From positions 172,757 through 236,756 of the forward strand of contig NZ_SMTF01000004.1 in NCBI RefSeq assembly GCF_004357985.1: a stretch of DNA of 64,000 nucleotides, in the 5' to 3' direction. This document shows, one piece after another, positions 53,958 to 63,881 of this stretch. The first letter of the stretch is position 1; every line of letters starts with the position of its first letter. The translations under genes and the position numbers were made by a program. This stretch comes from Luteimonas aestuarii. GTDB taxonomy: Bacteria > Pseudomonadota > Gammaproteobacteria > Xanthomonadales > Xanthomonadaceae. The notes under the pieces were generated by a model, which saw nothing but the letters and a program-made list of their open reading frames with translations, ran no database searches and was not told the origin of the DNA.

Positions 53958-54392
53958 TTACTCCTCGACCTTGCCGCCGGCGGCTTCGATCGCCGCACGG
54001 GCGCCGGCCGTCGCCAGCAGGCCCTTCAGCACCAGCTTCTTGCTGACGTCGCCCTTCTTGACGATCTTGGCCTTCTTCGCGGTGCTGGGGACCAGCTTGG
54101 CCGCGCGCAGGGCCGCGAAGTCGACGTCGCCTTCCAGCTTGTCCAGCTGGTACAGGAACACCTCGGCGGTATCGCCCTTCAGCTTCGAGCGGAAACCGAC
54201 CTTCGGCAGGCGCATGTGCATGGGCATCTGGCCGCCTTCGAAGCCGGCCTTGATCTTGCCCTTGCCCGCACGCGCGAACGAACCCTTGTGGCCACGGCCG
54301 GCGGTCTTGCCGAGGCCGGAGCCGATGCCGCGACCGACGCGGGTGCGCTCCTTGCGGGCGCCGTCGGCTGGCTTGAGTGTATTGAGCTTCAT
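53958..54392 (-). CDS. rplO: 50S ribosomal protein uL15
   Basis: A late-assembling 50S protein. The 144 residues match E. coli in length. [37 protein letters not shown] is the glycine-rich N-terminal arm that threads into rRNA. 5 bases after rpmD. Confidence 0.98.
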   Translation of the reverse strand: MKLNTLKPADGARKERTRVGRGIGSGLGKTAGRGHKGSFARAGKGKIKAGFEGGQMPMHMRLPKVGFRSKLKGDTAEVFLYQLDKLEGDVDFAALRAAKLVPSTAKKAKIVKKGDVSKKLVLKGLLATAGARAAIEAAGGKVEE

Positions 54393-54397
54393 TGTGC

Positions 54398-54595
54398 TTA
54401 CTCCTCGACCTTCACCAGGTAGTGGACCTTGTTGATCAGGCCACGCACCTGCGGGCTGTCCTTCAGTTCGCGGACATCGTTGAGCTTGTTCAGGCCCAGT
54501 GCGCGCACCGACAGGCGATGCTTCGCCTGCGAGCCACGCAGGCCCTTGACCAGGCGCACCTTGACGGTACCGCCCGCGTTCTCGTTCTTAGCCAT
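54398..54595 (-). CDS. rpmD: 50S ribosomal protein uL30
   Basis: A small 50S protein of 65 residues: [56 protein letters not shown] is the whole L30 fold. It is a few residues longer at the N-terminus than E. coli (59). The first 8 bases overlap the end of rpsE, so translation is coupled. Confidence 0.97.
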   Translation of the reverse strand: MAKNENAGGTVKVRLVKGLRGSQAKHRLSVRALGLNKLNDVRELKDSPQVRGLINKVHYLVKVEE

Positions 54596-55127
54596 GGAGG
54601 ATCTCCTCGACCTTCTTGCCGCGCTTGGCCGCGATGCGGGACGGCGACTGCATTTCGGTCAGCCCCTTCACGGTGGCGCGCACCAGGTTGATCGGGTTGC
54701 GCGAACCGGTGGCCTTGGCCAGCACGTCCTTCACGCCGACCGCCTCGAGCACGGCACGCATGGCGCCACCGGCGATCACGCCGGTACCTTCCGAAGCCGG
54801 CTGCATGTACACACGCGCGGCGCCGTGACCGGCCTTGACCGCGTGGAACAGCGTGCCACCGTTGAGGTCCACGGTGTTCATGCTCTTGCGGGCGTATTCC
54901 ATCGACTTCTGGATCGCGACCGGCACTTCGCGTGCCTTACCGTAACCGAAGCCGACCTTCCCGGCCCCGTCGCCCACCACCGTCAGCGCGGTGAAGGTGA
55001 ACTGGCGGCCGCCCTTGACGGTCTTGCTGACGCGGTTGACCGCGATCAGCTTTTCGATCATGCCGTCATCCATCTCTTCCCGGTCGCGATTGCGATCGCG
55101 CCCGCGGGGTTCCCTTTCGTTTGCCAT
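54588..55127 (-). CDS. rpsE: 30S ribosomal protein uS5 with charged N-terminal extension
   Basis: A 179-residue protein that lines the mRNA entrance and affects decoding. The core starts at about residue 23 ([47 protein letters not shown]). Before it is a 20-residue Arg/Asp/Glu-rich tail ([19 protein letters not shown]) that makes the protein longer than E. coli S5 (167). The gene lies 171 bases after rplR, with a terminator-like hairpin in that gap. Confidence 0.97.
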   Translation of the reverse strand: MANEREPRGRDRNRDREEMDDGMIEKLIAVNRVSKTVKGGRQFTFTALTVVGDGAGKVGFGYGKAREVPVAIQKSMEYARKSMNTVDLNGGTLFHAVKAGHGAARVYMQPASEGTGVIAGGAMRAVLEAVGVKDVLAKATGSRNPINLVRATVKGLTEMQSPSRIAAKRGKKVEEILHG

Positions 55128-55261
55128 CTGAGTCTGCCTTGTCTGTCGTTTTAGGATGTACGGCTACGGCCGCTTATGGTTGTGGTGTGGATCGGTGGAT
55201 CGCGTTCGCGGACAGAAGCCGCTGCGCGCCCGGCGCTTCCCGCGCCGGCGGGTGAGGCAAC

Positions 55262-55293
55262 GAAAACGACATGGCGACCGCCATGTCGTTTTC
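55262..55293 (-). terminator. Hairpin with terminator form inside the spc operon, after rplR
   Basis: GAAAACGACATGGC (55262-55275) pairs perfectly with GCCATGTCGTTTTC (55280-55293), loop of four bases. On the minus strand it begins 6 bases after the rplR stop codon and ends with CGTTTTCG. It has the shape of a rho-independent terminator but lies between rplR and rpsE, in the middle of an operon, so it would act as an attenuator or as an RNA-processing signal. Confidence 0.65.
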
Positions 55294-55298
55294 AAGCA

Positions 55299-55652
55299 TC
55301 AGAACTGCAAGCCGCCTTCGCGGGCAGCGTCGGCCAGCGCCTTTACGCGGCCGTGGTACCGGTAGCCGGAACGGTCGAAGGCCACCTTGTCGATGCCGGC
55401 GGCCTTGGCCTTCTCGGCGATCGCTCGGCCGACCCTGGCCGCGGCCTCGGTGTTCTTGGCGCTCTTCAGGCCGTCGCGCACGTCGGACTGGGTGGTGTTG
55501 GCGGCAGCCAGGACCTTCGATCCATCGGCGCTGAACACCTGCGCATAGACGTGCTGGCCGGTGCGCAACACCGACAGGCGCGGAACGCCGAGTTCACGGA
55601 TGTGCGCGCGGGTGGACTTGGCGCGGCGCAGGCGGGCGATTTTCTTTTCCAT
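55299..55652 (-). CDS. rplR: 50S ribosomal protein uL18
   Basis: Brings 5S rRNA into the large subunit. The 117 residues equal E. coli. [38 protein letters not shown] and [26 protein letters not shown] are the family's start and end. A hairpin and a 171-base gap follow it. Confidence 0.98.
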   Translation of the reverse strand: MEKKIARLRRAKSTRAHIRELGVPRLSVLRTGQHVYAQVFSADGSKVLAAANTTQSDVRDGLKSAKNTEAAARVGRAIAEKAKAAGIDKVAFDRSGYRYHGRVKALADAAREGGLQF

Positions 55653-55682
55653 GGTGTCTTCTCCGGAAGCCGAAGGCGTGGA

Positions 55683-56210
55683 TTACGCCTTCTTCGCTTC
55701 CTTGCGGATGATGGTTTCGTCGGAGTACTTCACGCCCTTGCCCTTGTAAGGCTCCGGCGGACGGAACCCGCGGATCTTGGCGGCCACTTCACCGACCAGT
55801 TGCTTGTCGGCACCCGCAACGACGATCTCGGTCTGCGTCGGCGTGGTGATGGTGATGCCTTCCGGGGCCTGGAACACCACCGGGTGCGAGAAGCCCAGCG
55901 ACAGGTTCAGGTCCTTGCCCTGGGTGGCGGCGCGGTAACCCACGCCGACCAGCTCGAGCTTGCGCTCGAAACCCTGCGACACGCCTTGCACCATGTTGGC
56001 GACGATGGCGCGCAGCGTGCCGGTCAGCGCGAGCTGCGACGGATCGTTGGCCGACAGCAGCGCGTTGCCGTCCTCGATCTTGACGTCGATGGCGGCAGGC
56101 TTGGCGATCGACAGCGTGCCCTTGGGGCCCTTGACGCTGACGGTTTCCGGCTGGACGTTGAGCTCGACACCCTTCGGCAGGGCGATCGGCTTCTTGGCGA
56201 CTCGGGACAT
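55683..56210 (-). CDS. rplF: 50S ribosomal protein uL6
   Basis: A 50S protein near the sarcin-ricin loop and factor site, 175 residues. [20 protein letters not shown] and the C-terminal [28 protein letters not shown] are hallmark. ATG 56210 fits the start. Spacing to rpsH is 13 bases. Confidence 0.98.
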   Translation of the reverse strand: MSRVAKKPIALPKGVELNVQPETVSVKGPKGTLSIAKPAAIDVKIEDGNALLSANDPSQLALTGTLRAIVANMVQGVSQGFERKLELVGVGYRAATQGKDLNLSLGFSHPVVFQAPEGITITTPTQTEIVVAGADKQLVGEVAAKIRGFRPPEPYKGKGVKYSDETIIRKEAKKA

Positions 56211-56223
56211 TGCGGATCCTCCC

Positions 56224-56619
56224 TTAAGCCACGAACAGCAGGACTTCACCGCCGACGCCCTGCTGGCGCGCCTGCGTGTCGGTCATGATGCCCTTGGAGG
56301 TGGAAACGATGGCGACGCCGAGGCCGTTCAGGACCTTGGGCAGCGCGTCCTTGCCGCGGTACTGGCGCAGGCCCGAGCGCGAAATGCGCTTGAGCTGGGC
56401 GATCACCGGACGGCCTTCGAAATACTTCAGCTCGATCTCGAGCTCGGCCTTCGCGCCGTTCTCGGTCACGCGCAGGTCGCCGATGTAGCCTTCGTCCTTG
56501 AGGACGTTGGCGATCGCCACCTTGGTCTTGGAGGACGGCATTTTCACCGCCGGCTTGCCAACCGCGGCCGCATTCTTGATGCGGACCAGCATGTCGGCGA
56601 TGGGATCAGTCATGCTCAT
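56224..56619 (-). CDS. rpsH: 30S ribosomal protein uS8
   Basis: A primary 16S rRNA binder of 131 residues; in E. coli it is also the repressor of the spc operon. [30 protein letters not shown] at the start and [27 protein letters not shown] at the end are typical. It lies 70 bases after rpsN. Confidence 0.98.
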   Translation of the reverse strand: MSMTDPIADMLVRIKNAAAVGKPAVKMPSSKTKVAIANVLKDEGYIGDLRVTENGAKAELEIELKYFEGRPVIAQLKRISRSGLRQYRGKDALPKVLNGLGVAIVSTSKGIMTDTQARQQGVGGEVLLFVA

Positions 56620-56689
56620 GGAATGTCACCTGATGAGTAGCACCGATATCCGCTTTCGCGAAAATCTTGGGTGGGTGGGTGTTGCGGGA

Positions 56690-56995
56690 TTACCAGGAAG
56701 CCTTGCGCAGGCCCGGCACGTCGCCGCGCATGGTGGCTTCGCGCAGCTTGTTGCGGCCCAGGCCGAACTTCGAATAGACGCCACGCGGGCGGCCGGTCAG
56801 CGCACAGCGGTTGACCTGGCGGGCGGGCGACGAATCGCGCGGCAGCTTCTGCAGCTTGGTCGCGGCTTCGATCTTCTCTTCGTAGCTGGCGGTCTGGCTG
56901 CTGATGATCTTCTTCAGCGCGGCACGCTTCTCGGCGTGCTGCTTCACCAGCTTGGTCCGCTTCGCTTCGCGGTTGACCATGGAGGTCTTGGCCAT
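56690..56995 (-). CDS. rpsN: 30S ribosomal protein uS14, zinc-free form
   Basis: A 30S head protein. The 101 residues equal the long form of E. coli; there are no CxxC zinc motifs, so this is the zinc-independent type. [27 protein letters not shown] and [39 protein letters not shown] identify it. ATG 56995 follows rplE by 16 bases. Confidence 0.97.
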   Translation of the reverse strand: MAKTSMVNREAKRTKLVKQHAEKRAALKKIISSQTASYEEKIEAATKLQKLPRDSSPARQVNRCALTGRPRGVYSKFGLGRNKLREATMRGDVPGLRKASW

Positions 56996-57011
56996 TGTCT
57001 CTATCCTCGAA

Positions 57012-57554
57012 TCAGTTGCGGAACGGGAAACGGAAGGCCTCGAGCAGCGCCTTGGCTTCTTCGTTGGTCTTGGCCGTGGTGGTGATGGCGATATCCATGC
57101 CGCGGATCGCATCGACCTGGTCGAAATCGATCTCCGGGAAGATGATCTGCTCCTTCACGCCCATGTTGTAGTTGCCACGGCCGTCGAACGAACGACCCGA
57201 GACCCCGCGGAAGTCGCGCACGCGCGGCAGCGACACGTTCACCAGGCGATCCAGGAACTCGTACATCTTCGCGCGGCGCAGCGTGACCTTGCAGCCGATC
57301 GGCCAGCCGTCGCGGATCTTGAACGAGGCGACCGACACGCGCGACTTGGTCACCAGCGGCTTCTGGCCGCTGATCTTGGCCATGTCGGCAGTGGCGTTCT
57401 CGAGGATCTTCTTGTTGGCCGCTGCCTCGCCCACGCCCATGTTGAGCGTGATCTTGGTGACGCGCGGGACCTGCATGATGTTGTCGTAACCGAATTGCTT
57501 CATCAGCTTCGGCACCACTTCATCCTTGTAGAACTTTTCCAGACGGGTCGTCAT
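57012..57554 (-). CDS. rplE: 50S ribosomal protein uL5
   Basis: Contacts 5S rRNA and P-site tRNA. The 180 residues include [44 protein letters not shown] and [29 protein letters not shown]. Length as in E. coli (179). It follows rplX by 30 bases. Confidence 0.98.
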   Translation of the reverse strand: MTTRLEKFYKDEVVPKLMKQFGYDNIMQVPRVTKITLNMGVGEAAANKKILENATADMAKISGQKPLVTKSRVSVASFKIRDGWPIGCKVTLRRAKMYEFLDRLVNVSLPRVRDFRGVSGRSFDGRGNYNMGVKEQIIFPEIDFDQVDAIRGMDIAITTTAKTNEEAKALLEAFRFPFRN

Positions 57555-57584
57555 TTCTCTATATCCTCGGAATCAGGCAGGTCT

Positions 57585-57896
57585 TCAGACCGCCTCGCCA
57601 CTCGAGCGGAACACGCGCAACCGCCGTCCATCCTCGAGCACCTTGGTACCGACGCGCTCACCCTTGCCGGAGGCCGGGTTGAACAGCATCACGTTCGACA
57701 CGTGGATCGGCGCTTCGCGCTCGATCACGCCGCCGGGCTGGCCGGCTTGCGGGTTCGGCTTGGTGTGGCGCTTGACGATGTTGATGTTCGAGACGACGAC
57801 CTTGTCGCCCATCACGCGCACCACGTCGCCGGTCTTGCCCTTGTCCTTGCCGGTGGTCACGACCACCTGGTCGCCTTTCTTGATTCGATTAGCCAT
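57585..57896 (-). CDS. rplX: 50S ribosomal protein uL24
   Basis: An early assembly protein of the 50S subunit, 103 residues. The KOW motif lies in [59 protein letters not shown] follows. It lies 15 bases after rplN. Confidence 0.98.
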   Translation of the reverse strand: MANRIKKGDQVVVTTGKDKGKTGDVVRVMGDKVVVSNINIVKRHTKPNPQAGQPGGVIEREAPIHVSNVMLFNPASGKGERVGTKVLEDGRRLRVFRSSGEAV

Positions 57897-57911
57897 TGTC
57901 CTGTCCTCCGC

Positions 57912-58280
57912 TCACAGCACTTCGGGGGCGAGCGAGACGATCTTCATGAACTTCTCGGAACGCAGCTCGCGGGTCACGGGCCCGAAGATGCGCGTGCCGA
58001 TCGGCTCGTGCTTGTTGTTCAGCAGCACCGCGGCGTTGCCGTCGAAGCGGATCAGCGAACCGTCGGGACGGCGCACGCCCTTGCGGGTGCGCACGACCAC
58101 GGCGTTGTACACCTCGCCCTTCTTCACCTTGCCACGCGGGATGGCGTCCTTGATGGACACCTTGATGATGTCGCCGATGCCCGCATAGCGGCGCTTGGAG
58201 CCGCCGAGCACCTTGATGCACATCACTTCCTTGGCGCCCGAATTGTCTGCCACGTCGAGATGGCTCTGCATCTGGATCAT
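57912..58280 (-). CDS. rplN: 50S ribosomal protein uL14
   Basis: A 50S protein that forms a bridge to the 30S subunit, 122 residues. [28 protein letters not shown] starts it and [24 protein letters not shown] ends it, both invariant. It begins the spc operon in the usual order, 15 bases after rpsQ; no separate promoter is obvious. Confidence 0.98.
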   Translation of the reverse strand: MIQMQSHLDVADNSGAKEVMCIKVLGGSKRRYAGIGDIIKVSIKDAIPRGKVKKGEVYNAVVVRTRKGVRRPDGSLIRFDGNAAVLLNNKHEPIGTRIFGPVTRELRSEKFMKIVSLAPEVL

Positions 58281-58295
58281 TTGCCTGCCTCCTCG

Positions 58296-58559
58296 TTATT
58301 CGGCCGCGCGCGCGACGATTTCGACCACGCGCCAGTTCTTTGTCTTGGACAGCGGCGCGATTTCCACCACGCGCACCACGTCGCCTTCGTTGCAGGCGTT
58401 GTCGGCATCATGGGCGTGCAGCTTGGTCGAGCGGCGGATGTACTTGCCGTACAGCGCATGCTTGACCTGGCGCTCGACGAGCACCGTGACCGTCTTGTCC
58501 ATCTTGTTGCTGACCACGCGGCCCTGGACCGTACGCTGCTTTTTATCAGTATTGTTCAT
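58296..58559 (-). CDS. rpsQ: 30S ribosomal protein uS17
   Basis: A primary 16S rRNA binder of 87 residues. [43 protein letters not shown] and [27 protein letters not shown] are typical. Last gene of the S10 operon in E. coli order; 9 bases after rpmC. Confidence 0.98.
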   Translation of the reverse strand: MNNTDKKQRTVQGRVVSNKMDKTVTVLVERQVKHALYGKYIRRSTKLHAHDADNACNEGDVVRVVEIAPLSKTKNWRVVEIVARAAE

Positions 58560-58568
58560 GGTCGGCCC

Positions 58569-58757
58569 TTACTTCTTCTCGCCGAGCAGCGTATTGACGC
58601 GAGCGATCTCGCGGCGCACGCGGCGCGTCTCGTGGGTCTTGGTCAGCTGGCCCGTCGCCTTCTGCATGCGGAGCGAGAAACGCTCCTTCTGCAGTTCGAG
58701 CAGGTGGGCCTGCAGTTCGTTCGCGGACTTGCCGCGCAGTTCCTTGGTGGTAGCCAT
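58569..58757 (-). CDS. rpmC: 50S ribosomal protein uL29
   Basis: A two-helix protein at the exit tunnel that helps dock signal recognition particle and trigger factor. The 62 residues ([53 protein letters not shown]) fit. Its ATG overlaps the rplP stop by one base (TGATG). Confidence 0.98.
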   Translation of the reverse strand: MATTKELRGKSANELQAHLLELQKERFSLRMQKATGQLTKTHETRRVRREIARVNTLLGEKK

Positions 58758-59170
58758 CAGCGCACCGTCCGGGTCACGAATTGGGTGGTCACCGAGAGCT
58801 TGGCGGCGGCCAGGCGGAACGCCTCGCGTGCCACGGCCTCGTCCACGCCCTCGATTTCATAGATCATGCGGCCGGGCTGGATCTGGGCGACCCAGTACTC
58901 CACGTTGCCCTTGCCCGAGCCCATGCGGACTTCGATGGGCTTCTTGGTGATCGGCTTGTCGGGGAACACGCGGATCCACATCTTGCCGCCGCGCTTGACG
59001 TGGCGGCTGATGGAACGACGGCCGGCCTCGATCTGGCGCGCGGTCAGCTGGCCGGTCGCGGTCGACTTCAGGCCGAACTCGCCGAAGCTGACGGCATTTC
59101 CGCTCCACGCCAGGCCGTCGTTGCGGCCCTTGTGCATCTTGCGGTATTTGGTTCGCTTGGGTTGCAACAT
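58757..59170 (-). CDS. rplP: 50S ribosomal protein uL16
   Basis: Needed late in 50S assembly, near the A-site tRNA. The 137 residues start [17 protein letters not shown] and contain [46 protein letters not shown]. It starts 2 bases after the rpsC stop codon. Confidence 0.98.
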   Translation of the reverse strand: MLQPKRTKYRKMHKGRNDGLAWSGNAVSFGEFGLKSTATGQLTARQIEAGRRSISRHVKRGGKMWIRVFPDKPITKKPIEVRMGSGKGNVEYWVAQIQPGRMIYEIEGVDEAVAREAFRLAAAKLSVTTQFVTRTVR

Positions 59171-59172
59171 GA

Positions 59173-59925
59173 TTAGTCCCTCGCTTCGCGGTCGGCGCGG
59201 TCGCGGCGCGGGCCGCGCGGACGGTCACGGTCGCCACGATCGCCGCGGTCGTTGCCGCGCGGCGAATCGTCCTGCTTCTCCTGGCCCACCTGGCTGAAAT
59301 CGAAGATCTCGCCCTTGTAGATCCAGGTCTTGATGCCGATGATCCCGTAGGTCGTCTTGGCTTCGGCAAAGCCGTAGTCGACGTCGGCGCGGAGGGTGTG
59401 CAGCGGCACGCGGCCTTCGCGGTACCACTCCGAACGCGCGATCTCGGCGCCGTTGAGGCGGCCGCCCACGTTGACCTTGATGCCCAGCGCGCCCAGGCGC
59501 ATCGCGTTGCCGACGGCGCGCTTCATCGCGCGGCGGAACATGATGCGGCGCTCGAGTTGCTGCGCGATCGACTCGGCGACCAGCTGCGCGTCCAGCTCGG
59601 GCTTGCGCACTTCGGTGACGTTGATGTGCGCCGGGACGCCCATCAGGTCGGACACTTCCTTGCGCAGCTTCTCGATGTCCTCGCCGCGCTTGCCGATCAC
59701 CACGCCCGGGCGGGCGGTGTGGATCGTCACGCGGGCGGTCTTGGCCGGACGCTCGATCAGGATCTTGCTGATGCCGGCCGAGGCCAGCTTCTTGCGCAGC
59801 ATCTCGCGGACCTTCAGGTCGGCCTCGAGGTAACCGGCGTATTCCTTCTTGCCGGCGTACCACTTGGAGTTCCAGTCCTTGGAGATGCCGAGACGGATAC
59901 CGGTGGGATGAACTTTGTGACCCAT
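59173..59925 (-). CDS. rpsC: 30S ribosomal protein uS3 with Arg/Asp-rich C-terminal tail
   Basis: A 250-residue protein of the mRNA entrance. [24 protein letters not shown] begins it; the KH domain holds [17 protein letters not shown]. The core ends near residue 215 ([17 protein letters not shown]) and is followed by a low-complexity tail of RGD, RDR and RPR units, so the protein is about 17 residues longer than E. coli S3 (233). A similar charged tail is found on uS5, its neighbour in the ribosome. Confidence 0.97.
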   Translation of the reverse strand: MGHKVHPTGIRLGISKDWNSKWYAGKKEYAGYLEADLKVREMLRKKLASAGISKILIERPAKTARVTIHTARPGVVIGKRGEDIEKLRKEVSDLMGVPAHINVTEVRKPELDAQLVAESIAQQLERRIMFRRAMKRAVGNAMRLGALGIKVNVGGRLNGAEIARSEWYREGRVPLHTLRADVDYGFAEAKTTYGIIGIKTWIYKGEIFDFSQVGQEKQDDSPRGNDRGDRGDRDRPRGPRRDRADREARD

Positions 59926-59926
59926 A

Positions 59927-60319
59927 TTACTTGCCCTCTCCCACGACGACGGTGATGTGGCTGGTGCGCTTGAGGATGCGCGTGCCACGACCCTTCGCGC
60001 GGGCCATGAAGCGCTTGAGCGTCGGGCCTTCGTCGACGGTGATCGTGGCGATCTTCAGCTCGTCGATATCGGCGCCGGCGTTGTTCTCGGCGTTGGCGAT
60101 CGCCGACTCGACGACCTTGCGGATCAGCGCGGCGGCCTTCTTGTCGGAGAACTTCAGCAGGTCGACGGCGCGCTCGGCCGGCAGGCCACGGACCTGGTCG
60201 GCGACCAGGCGTGCCTTCTGCGGCGAAATGCGCGCGGTCCGCAGGCTGGCGGTGCGCTTGTTGGTTTCGGTGCGTTCGCGCCGTGCGGCGTCGAACCTTT
60301 CCCGGGTTGCCTTGTCCAT
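59927..60319 (-). CDS. rplV: 50S ribosomal protein uL22 with longer N-terminus
   Basis: A 130-residue protein whose hairpin lines the exit tunnel. The core starts at about residue 27 ([19 protein letters not shown]) and ends [26 protein letters not shown]. Twenty extra charged residues ([20 protein letters not shown]) come before it compared with E. coli (110). A good ribosome site AAGGAG stands 7 bases before ATG 60319, which supports the long start. It starts 10 bases after rpsS. Confidence 0.96.
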   Translation of the reverse strand: MDKATRERFDAARRERTETNKRTASLRTARISPQKARLVADQVRGLPAERAVDLLKFSDKKAAALIRKVVESAIANAENNAGADIDELKIATITVDEGPTLKRFMARAKGRGTRILKRTSHITVVVGEGK

Positions 60320-60329
60320 CGTGCGCTCC

Positions 60330-60602
60330 TTACTTGCCGGACTTCTTGTCGCCGCCGTGCCCCTTGAAGGTGCGCGTGACAGCGAACTCGCCGAGCTTGT
60401 GGCCAACCATGTTCTCGTTGACCAGCACGGGGATGTGGTTCTTGCCGTTGTGCACGGCAATCGTGAAGCCCACCATTTCCGGCAGGATCATCGAACGACG
60501 CGACCAGGTCTTGATCGGCTTCTTGGTATTGGTGCCCGCCGTTTCCACCTTCTTGATCAGGTGGTGGTCGACGAACGGACCCTTCTTGAGTGAACGTGCC
60601 AT
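60330..60602 (-). CDS. rpsS: 30S ribosomal protein uS19
   Basis: A 30S head protein touching the 50S subunit, 90 residues. [70 protein letters not shown] are invariant features. It lies 6 bases after rplB. Confidence 0.98.
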   Translation of the reverse strand: MARSLKKGPFVDHHLIKKVETAGTNTKKPIKTWSRRSMILPEMVGFTIAVHNGKNHIPVLVNENMVGHKLGEFAVTRTFKGHGGDKKSGK

Positions 60603-60608
60603 GGCCGA

Positions 60609-61436
60609 TTAACTCCTGCGATCGCGCACGATGAATTGCTGGGTGCGCTTGTTCTTGCGCGTCTTGTAGCCCTTGGTCGGCACGCCCCACGGGGTGACCG
60701 GGTGCGGGTTGCCCTGGCCGGCCTTGGCCTCGCCACCGCCGTGCGGATGGTCGACCGGGTTCATGGCCGCGCCGCGGACGGTCGGCTTGATGCCGCGCCA
60801 GCGCTTGGCACCGGCCTTGCCCAGCTTCTCGAGGTTGTGCTCGACGTTGCCGACTTCACCGATGGTGGCTCGGCACTCGGCCGGCACCTTGCGCATCTCG
60901 CCCGAACGCAGGCGGAGCAGCGCGTAGACGCCTTCACGGGCGACCAGTTGCACGCCGGCGCCGGCGGCGCGGGCGATCTGCGCGCCCTTGCCGGGCTTCA
61001 TCTCGATGCAATGCACCGTCGAACCGACCGGGATGTTGCGCAGCGGCAACGTGTTGCCGGCCTTGATCGGCGCATCGTTGCCCGCGATCACCTGGTCGCC
61101 GGCCTTCAGGCCCTTGGGCGCGATGATGTAGCGGCGCTCGCCGTCGACGTAGCACAGCAGCGCGATGTGCGCCGTGCGGTTCGGGTCGTACTCGATCCGC
61201 TCCACGCGCGCCGGGATCCCTTCCTTGTCGCGCTTGAAGTCGATCAGGCGGTAGTGCTGCTTGTGGCCACCGCCGATGTGGCGGGTGGTGATGCGGCCGT
61301 GGTGGTTGCGACCGCCGGTCTTGCCCTGCTTCTCCACCAGCGGCGCGTAAGGCGCACCCTTGTGCAGGTCAGGCGTGACCACGCGGACGGCACTGCGGCG
61401 GCCGGGCGAAGTAGGCTTGAATTTCATCAATGGCAT
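60609..61436 (-). CDS. rplB: 50S ribosomal protein uL2
   Basis: A core protein of the 50S subunit next to the peptidyl transferase centre. The 275 residues include [46 protein letters not shown] and [19 protein letters not shown], where the conserved His lies. Length as in E. coli (273). Confidence 0.98.
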   Translation of the reverse strand: MPLMKFKPTSPGRRSAVRVVTPDLHKGAPYAPLVEKQGKTGGRNHHGRITTRHIGGGHKQHYRLIDFKRDKEGIPARVERIEYDPNRTAHIALLCYVDGERRYIIAPKGLKAGDQVIAGNDAPIKAGNTLPLRNIPVGSTVHCIEMKPGKGAQIARAAGAGVQLVAREGVYALLRLRSGEMRKVPAECRATIGEVGNVEHNLEKLGKAGAKRWRGIKPTVRGAAMNPVDHPHGGGEAKAGQGNPHPVTPWGVPTKGYKTRKNKRTQQFIVRDRRS

Positions 61437-61446
61437 CGGTCTTTCC

Positions 61447-61749
61447 TCAGGCCGTTGCGGCGTTGGTCACGTCGATGGTCTGGCCATCGACCAGCTTGAC
61501 GTACGCCTTGCGCCAGCTGCCGCGGCTGCCCTGGCGCTGGCGGAAGGACTTGTTCTTGCCCTTCACGTTGACGACGTTGACGGCCTCGACCTTGACGTCG
61601 AAGAGCTTCTCGACCGCGGCCTTGATGTCGGCCTTGGTCGCGTCCCTCGACACCTCGAACGCATACTGGTTGGACACTTCCTGCAGGCGCGCGGTCTTTT
61701 CGGACACGCGCGGCGCACGGATGACTTCATAGAGCTTGGCGTCGTTCAT
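61447..61749 (-). CDS. rplW: 50S ribosomal protein uL23
   Basis: Docking site of trigger factor and SRP at the exit tunnel, 100 residues. [47 protein letters not shown] and [30 protein letters not shown] are typical. ATG 61749 overlaps the rplD stop (ATGA), so I choose it over an upstream GTG at 61758. Confidence 0.97.
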   Translation of the reverse strand: MNDAKLYEVIRAPRVSEKTARLQEVSNQYAFEVSRDATKADIKAAVEKLFDVKVEAVNVVNVKGKNKSFRQRQGSRGSWRKAYVKLVDGQTIDVTNAATA

Positions 61750-62351
61750 GCCAGCCACTCCTCGATCTTCTTGACCGCATCGGCGGTGATCAGCACGGAA
61801 TCGGCGCCGACCAGGGCGACCGGGTCCAGGCCCTGCACGTCGCGGATCTCGACATACGGCAGGTTGCGCGCCGACAGGTAGAGATGCTCGGACGCCTCTT
61901 CGGTCACGATCAGCGGGCGCTTGCCAAGGTCGAATTCCTTGAGCTTGGCGACCATGCCGCGGGTCTTGGTCTCGGACAGGTCGAACGCATCGACGACGGT
62001 CAGGCGACCCTGGCGGTTGAGTTCGGACAGGATCGCCGACATCGCCGCGCGGTACATCTTGCGGTTGACCTTCTGCGCGAAGCTGCGCGGCTTGGCCGCG
62101 AACGTCACGCCGCCGCCGACGAAGATCGGCGCCGTCAGCGCGCCGTGACGCGCACCGCCGCCCTTCTGCTTCTTCGACTTCTTGGTGGTGCCGTTGACTT
62201 CCGAACGCGTCTTCTGCGCCTTGGTACCGGCGCGGCCGGCGTTGCGATAGGCAACGACCACCTGGTGGACCAGGTCTTCGCTGAAATCGCGCCCGAAGAC
62301 GGCTTCGGACACCGACAACTTCTCTGAACTATTGGTGATGGCGAGTTCCAT
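61746..62351 (-). CDS. rplD: 50S ribosomal protein uL4
   Basis: A tunnel-lining protein; in E. coli it also represses the S10 operon. The 201 residues equal E. coli. [42 protein letters not shown] is the tunnel loop. ATG 62351 fits spacing to GGGAGAG; an in-frame ATG lies two codons earlier. Confidence 0.97.
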   Translation of the reverse strand: MELAITNSSEKLSVSEAVFGRDFSEDLVHQVVVAYRNAGRAGTKAQKTRSEVNGTTKKSKKQKGGGARHGALTAPIFVGGGVTFAAKPRSFAQKVNRKMYRAAMSAILSELNRQGRLTVVDAFDLSETKTRGMVAKLKEFDLGKRPLIVTEEASEHLYLSARNLPYVEIRDVQGLDPVALVGADSVLITADAVKKIEEWLA

Positions 62352-62364
62352 CGTCATCTCTCCC

Positions 62365-63018
62365 TTATGCCTTGCTAGACGGACGCACGATGACGTCACC
62401 GCCCGGCGCACCCGGCACTGCGCCCTTCACTGCGATCAGGCCGCGCTCGGCGTCGACCTTCACGACCTGCAGGCGCTGCGTGCTCTGCACTTCCGCACCC
62501 ATGTGGCCGGACATCTTCTTGCCCGGGAACACGCGACCCGGCGTCTGGCGCTGGCCGATCGAACCCGGCGCGCGGTGCGACAGTGAGTTGCCGTGCGTCG
62601 CATCGCCCATCTTGAAGTTGTGGCGCTTGATCGTGCCCTGGAAGCCCTTGCCCTTGGTCACGCCCTGGACATCGACGATCTGGCCTTCCTCGAAAATGTC
62701 GGCCTTGATCTCGCCGCCCACTTCGAAGTCGGCGATCCTGTCGTCGGCCACTCGCAGTTCCCACAGGCCGCGGCCGGCCTCGACCTTGGCCTTGGCCAGA
62801 TGGCCGGCCTCGGGCTTGGTCAGCAGCGAGGCGCGCTTGACGCCGGCAGTCACCTGCACGGCGCTGTAACCGTCGGTGGCGACCGTCTTCACCTGGGTGA
62901 TGCGGTTCGGGGTGGCTTCAATCAGGGTCACCGGCACGGACTTGCCGTCTTCGGTGAACACCCGGCTCATGCCGGCCTTGCGGCCGACGATGCCCAACGA
63001 ATGGATCTTCGCGGTCAT
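62365..63018 (-). CDS. rplC: 50S ribosomal protein uL3
   Basis: An assembly-starting 50S protein of 217 residues. [39 protein letters not shown] starts it; [52 protein letters not shown] holds the Gln methylated by PrmB in E. coli. 11 bases after rpsJ. Confidence 0.98.
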   Translation of the reverse strand: MTAKIHSLGIVGRKAGMSRVFTEDGKSVPVTLIEATPNRITQVKTVATDGYSAVQVTAGVKRASLLTKPEAGHLAKAKVEAGRGLWELRVADDRIADFEVGGEIKADIFEEGQIVDVQGVTKGKGFQGTIKRHNFKMGDATHGNSLSHRAPGSIGQRQTPGRVFPGKKMSGHMGAEVQSTQRLQVVKVDAERGLIAVKGAVPGAPGGDVIVRPSSKA

Positions 63019-63029
63019 GGTGATGGCCC

Positions 63030-63341
63030 TCAGGTCAGCTTGATCTGGACATCAACGCCTGCCGCGAGCTCGAGCTTCATCAGCGCGTCCACGGTCTTGT
63101 CGTTGGGGTCGACGATATCGAGCACGCGCTTGTGCGTGCGGGTCTCGTACTGGTCGCGCGCGTCCTTGTCGACGTGCGGCGACACCAGCACGGTGTAGCG
63201 TTCGATCTTGGTGGGCAGCGGGATCGGGCCGCGCACCTGCGCGCCGGTCCGCTTGGCCGTTTCGACGATCTCGCTGGCCGAACGGTCGATCAGTCGGTGA
63301 TCGAACGCCTTGAGCCGGATCCGGATCTTTTGGTCCGCCAT
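63030..63341 (-). CDS. rpsJ: 30S ribosomal protein uS10
   Basis: A 30S head protein that also pairs with NusB in antitermination. The 103 residues equal E. coli: [62 protein letters not shown]. First gene of the S10 operon, preceded by a leader of more than 300 bases and a good promoter. Confidence 0.98.
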   Translation of the reverse strand: MADQKIRIRLKAFDHRLIDRSASEIVETAKRTGAQVRGPIPLPTKIERYTVLVSPHVDKDARDQYETRTHKRVLDIVDPNDKTVDALMKLELAAGVDVQIKLT

Positions 63342-63668
63342 AACGGGGTTCCTTCGTTGAAAGAGCGACAGACCTGGCGGCTGGGTGCGCCAGATCCCAT
63401 TCAAAAACACGTTAACCGTTGATTCCGCGGGAAAAACCCCACGTCGGCAGCGGGTTGGAGCCAAAAATCAAGGCAGGCCGGTTGCCCGACCCGCCCAGAC
63501 TGGGAACCGCAAGCGCAACGAAATGCCCCGCCATATGTGCCCCGGAGACCTCCGGGGCGGGCGGAGCACATGCCACGCGACATGTTCCCTGTCTGGCGAA
63601 AACGAAGGGCATCCTGCCCCTCATTTCGCGGTACTGCAGCCGCCCATGAGGACATTGGCTGCGGTGAG
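63342..63668 (-). other. Long leader of the S10 operon
   Basis: About 327 bases lie between the predicted transcription start (near 63668) and the rpsJ start codon. On the minus strand I see several hairpins, for example GTGCCCCGGAG / CTCCGGGGC around 63538-63560, and a run GGGGTTTTTCCC near 63431. In E. coli a leader of this kind binds L4 and controls the operon; whether that holds here cannot be read from sequence. Confidence 0.45.
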
Positions 63669-63674
63669 TCAAAT

Positions 63675-63703
63675 ATTATGACGCCTTCACCCGGTGGATG
63701 CAA
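63675..63703 (-). promoter_or_regulatory. Promoter of the S10 operon
   Basis: On the minus strand TTGCAT (63703-63698), 17 bases, CATAAT (63680-63675). Both hexamers match the sigma-70 consensus at four or five positions and the spacing is optimal. An A-rich tract (GCAAAAAAGATG, around 63716-63728) lies upstream of -35 and could be an UP element. It stands between tuf and rpsJ, so S10 is transcribed apart from the str operon. Confidence 0.6.
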
Positions 63704-63852
63704 GCGCTGCCCACATCTTTTTTGCTTTGCAACAAGACCCGGAAGCGGCGAAGGCGGACCAGGGTTCCGGCCCGCCTTGCTTCGCGGTTCTCCCCGGCCT
63801 GGGCCAAGGGGAACCACTGACCCCCGCCTGCGCAGGGGTGACCTTCCGGTAG

Positions 63853-63872
63853 CCACGCGCTTGCGCGCGTGG
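63853..63872 (-). repeat. GC-rich hairpin after tuf
   Basis: CCACGCGC / GCGCGTGG with a four-base loop, 10 bases after the tuf stop codon on the minus strand. There is no U-tract. It may slow degradation of the tuf message or help a rho-dependent end. The bases between it and the S10 promoter hold nothing else I can name. Confidence 0.45.
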
Positions 63873-63881
63873 GCCGCCAGG

